The notes beneath the pieces are model-generated. The model did not search any database. It saw only the letters and a list, made by a program, of their open reading frames with translations, and was not told where the DNA came from. Position numbers and translations under genes: made by a program. This document shows positions 63,305-64,000 of a stretch of 64,000 nt of DNA, in pieces. This stretch comes from Rhynchopus sp. YZ270_cl-10. Lineage: Eukaryota > Euglenozoa > Diplonemea > Diplonemida > Diplonemidae. The stretch's first letter is position 1; every line of letters begins with the position of its first letter. The stretch spans positions 682,001-746,000 of the forward strand of contig OZ037865.1 of the NCBI GenBank assembly GCA_964035575.1, written 5' to 3'.

Positions 63305-64000
63305 CGAGTAAAAAAAAAAAAAAAAAAAAAAAAAATCTCCAGTGGAGTATAGAAAGAACGTCCCCGCAACTACTATCTTCCCCCCCAGGGTGAATGAAAA
63401 TGTAAAAGAAGCAATACTTCAAGGGGAAAGGCTTTGTCTGGATGACAACATCAGAACCGTGTTGTGCGGTTCCAAACAAAACCAAAAGAAACTAATAATA
63501 ATAAACAAGAAAAGCAAGAGAAGCAAGAGAAGTAAAAAAGGGTGTGGAATGGAGGGGAGGGTGGTGTGATAAAATCGAGCAGAAACGTGCTGCCCCTGTG
63601 CAGTGTTACGTCACAGGCACAGCACGAATACGGGTTATTTCTTGTGCGACCAGGTTCGCCTACATTGTGTTTCGATGTCCTCTGTCCGCAAGGTGCGTGC
63701 ACATTGGTTGTGTTCTCTCCCCCACCAACCCAAACCATTCGACCCTTCGCTGTCCCCCCCTCCACTTCCGAGAGGGGAAGACGTTGTGGGTGGTCAGAAG
63801 GGTGGGTGGGTGAGGGAGAAGAACACCGACACACATCCACACGGACGCCAAAACAAAGTAGCACCACCGAACACAGCACAGCCTTTAAAAAATGGGGGAA
63901 ATCATAACAGGAACAAGACCCCACACAGCATATACTGCCACAACAACACAAAGGAAAGGGGTTTTTACCTTTTCCTTTTCTTTGCTTGCACCAGCCGTAT
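63305..64000. other. Right edge: spacer, possible exon end at the last 30 bases
   Basis: An A run at 63310-63333 is followed by sequence of ordinary composition without a supportable frame. On minus, the last bases encode ATACGGCTGGTGCAAGCAAA and then AAAGGAAAAG ahead of a GTAAAA donor-like site at about 63969. This could be the end of an exon of a gene lying to the right; the evidence is weak. Confidence 0.25.

Noticed and set aside
63451-63951. 166-codon minus frame at the right edge
   Set aside because: Cys/Ser/Pro/Phe-rich, no domain, several pyrimidine tracts; looks like spacer.

Overview
The window looks like nuclear DNA of a unicellular eukaryote. Every protein gene I can support reads from the minus strand across 64 kb. 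Five genes are cut by GT-AG introns, mostly with GTATG-type donors, and the spacers are full of homopolymer runs and dispersed repeats. A one-way gene cluster with cis-introns next to a long symmetric block of transposons is what I would expect from a diplonemid-type euglenozoan. No sequence here proves that, so the lineage is an inference.

Layout, left to right, all genes on minus: an iduronate-2-sulfatase-like enzyme cut by the window edge (1-1231); a MAP3K-like kinase (4721-6622); eIF2B beta in six exons (8054-10513); a DDX56/Dbp9-type DEAD-box helicase (11293-13116); a 1032-residue protein with repeated unknown domains (13687-16785); a WD40/polyQ protein (17082-19454); exosome subunit RRP45 in two exons (20501-22049); a SAP-domain protein in two exons (24172-25579); a repeat-rich 8.7 kb spacer; a zinc-finger MAP2K-like kinase in three exons (34286-38040); an ankyrin protein (39204-41723); a WDTC1/DCAF-like WD40-TPR protein in two exons (43114-45182); a 7.6 kb symmetric nest of transposons (45620-53241); an unrecognised 240-residue protein (56222-56944); two tandem ubiquitin-like/LRR genes (57859-61537); and a hAT-type non-autonomous element (61937-63296). 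The conserved genes cover translation initiation, rRNA processing or decay, ubiquitin-ligase adaptors and signalling. They are unrelated housekeeping functions, so the cluster is not an operon in the metabolic sense.

The most unusual signal is a set of short hairpin cassettes scattered through spacers and introns. They keep a fixed loop or frame while both stem strands change together (for example AAGATGA/TCATCTT against AGGTGA/TCACCT, and CTAAGC/GCTTAG against TGTGC/GCACA). All copies I found point the same way relative to the genes. The second highlight is the nested transposon block. It holds two inverted hAT copies, one with a perfect 8-bp target duplication and the other with a natural empty site for a foldback element inserted in the first.
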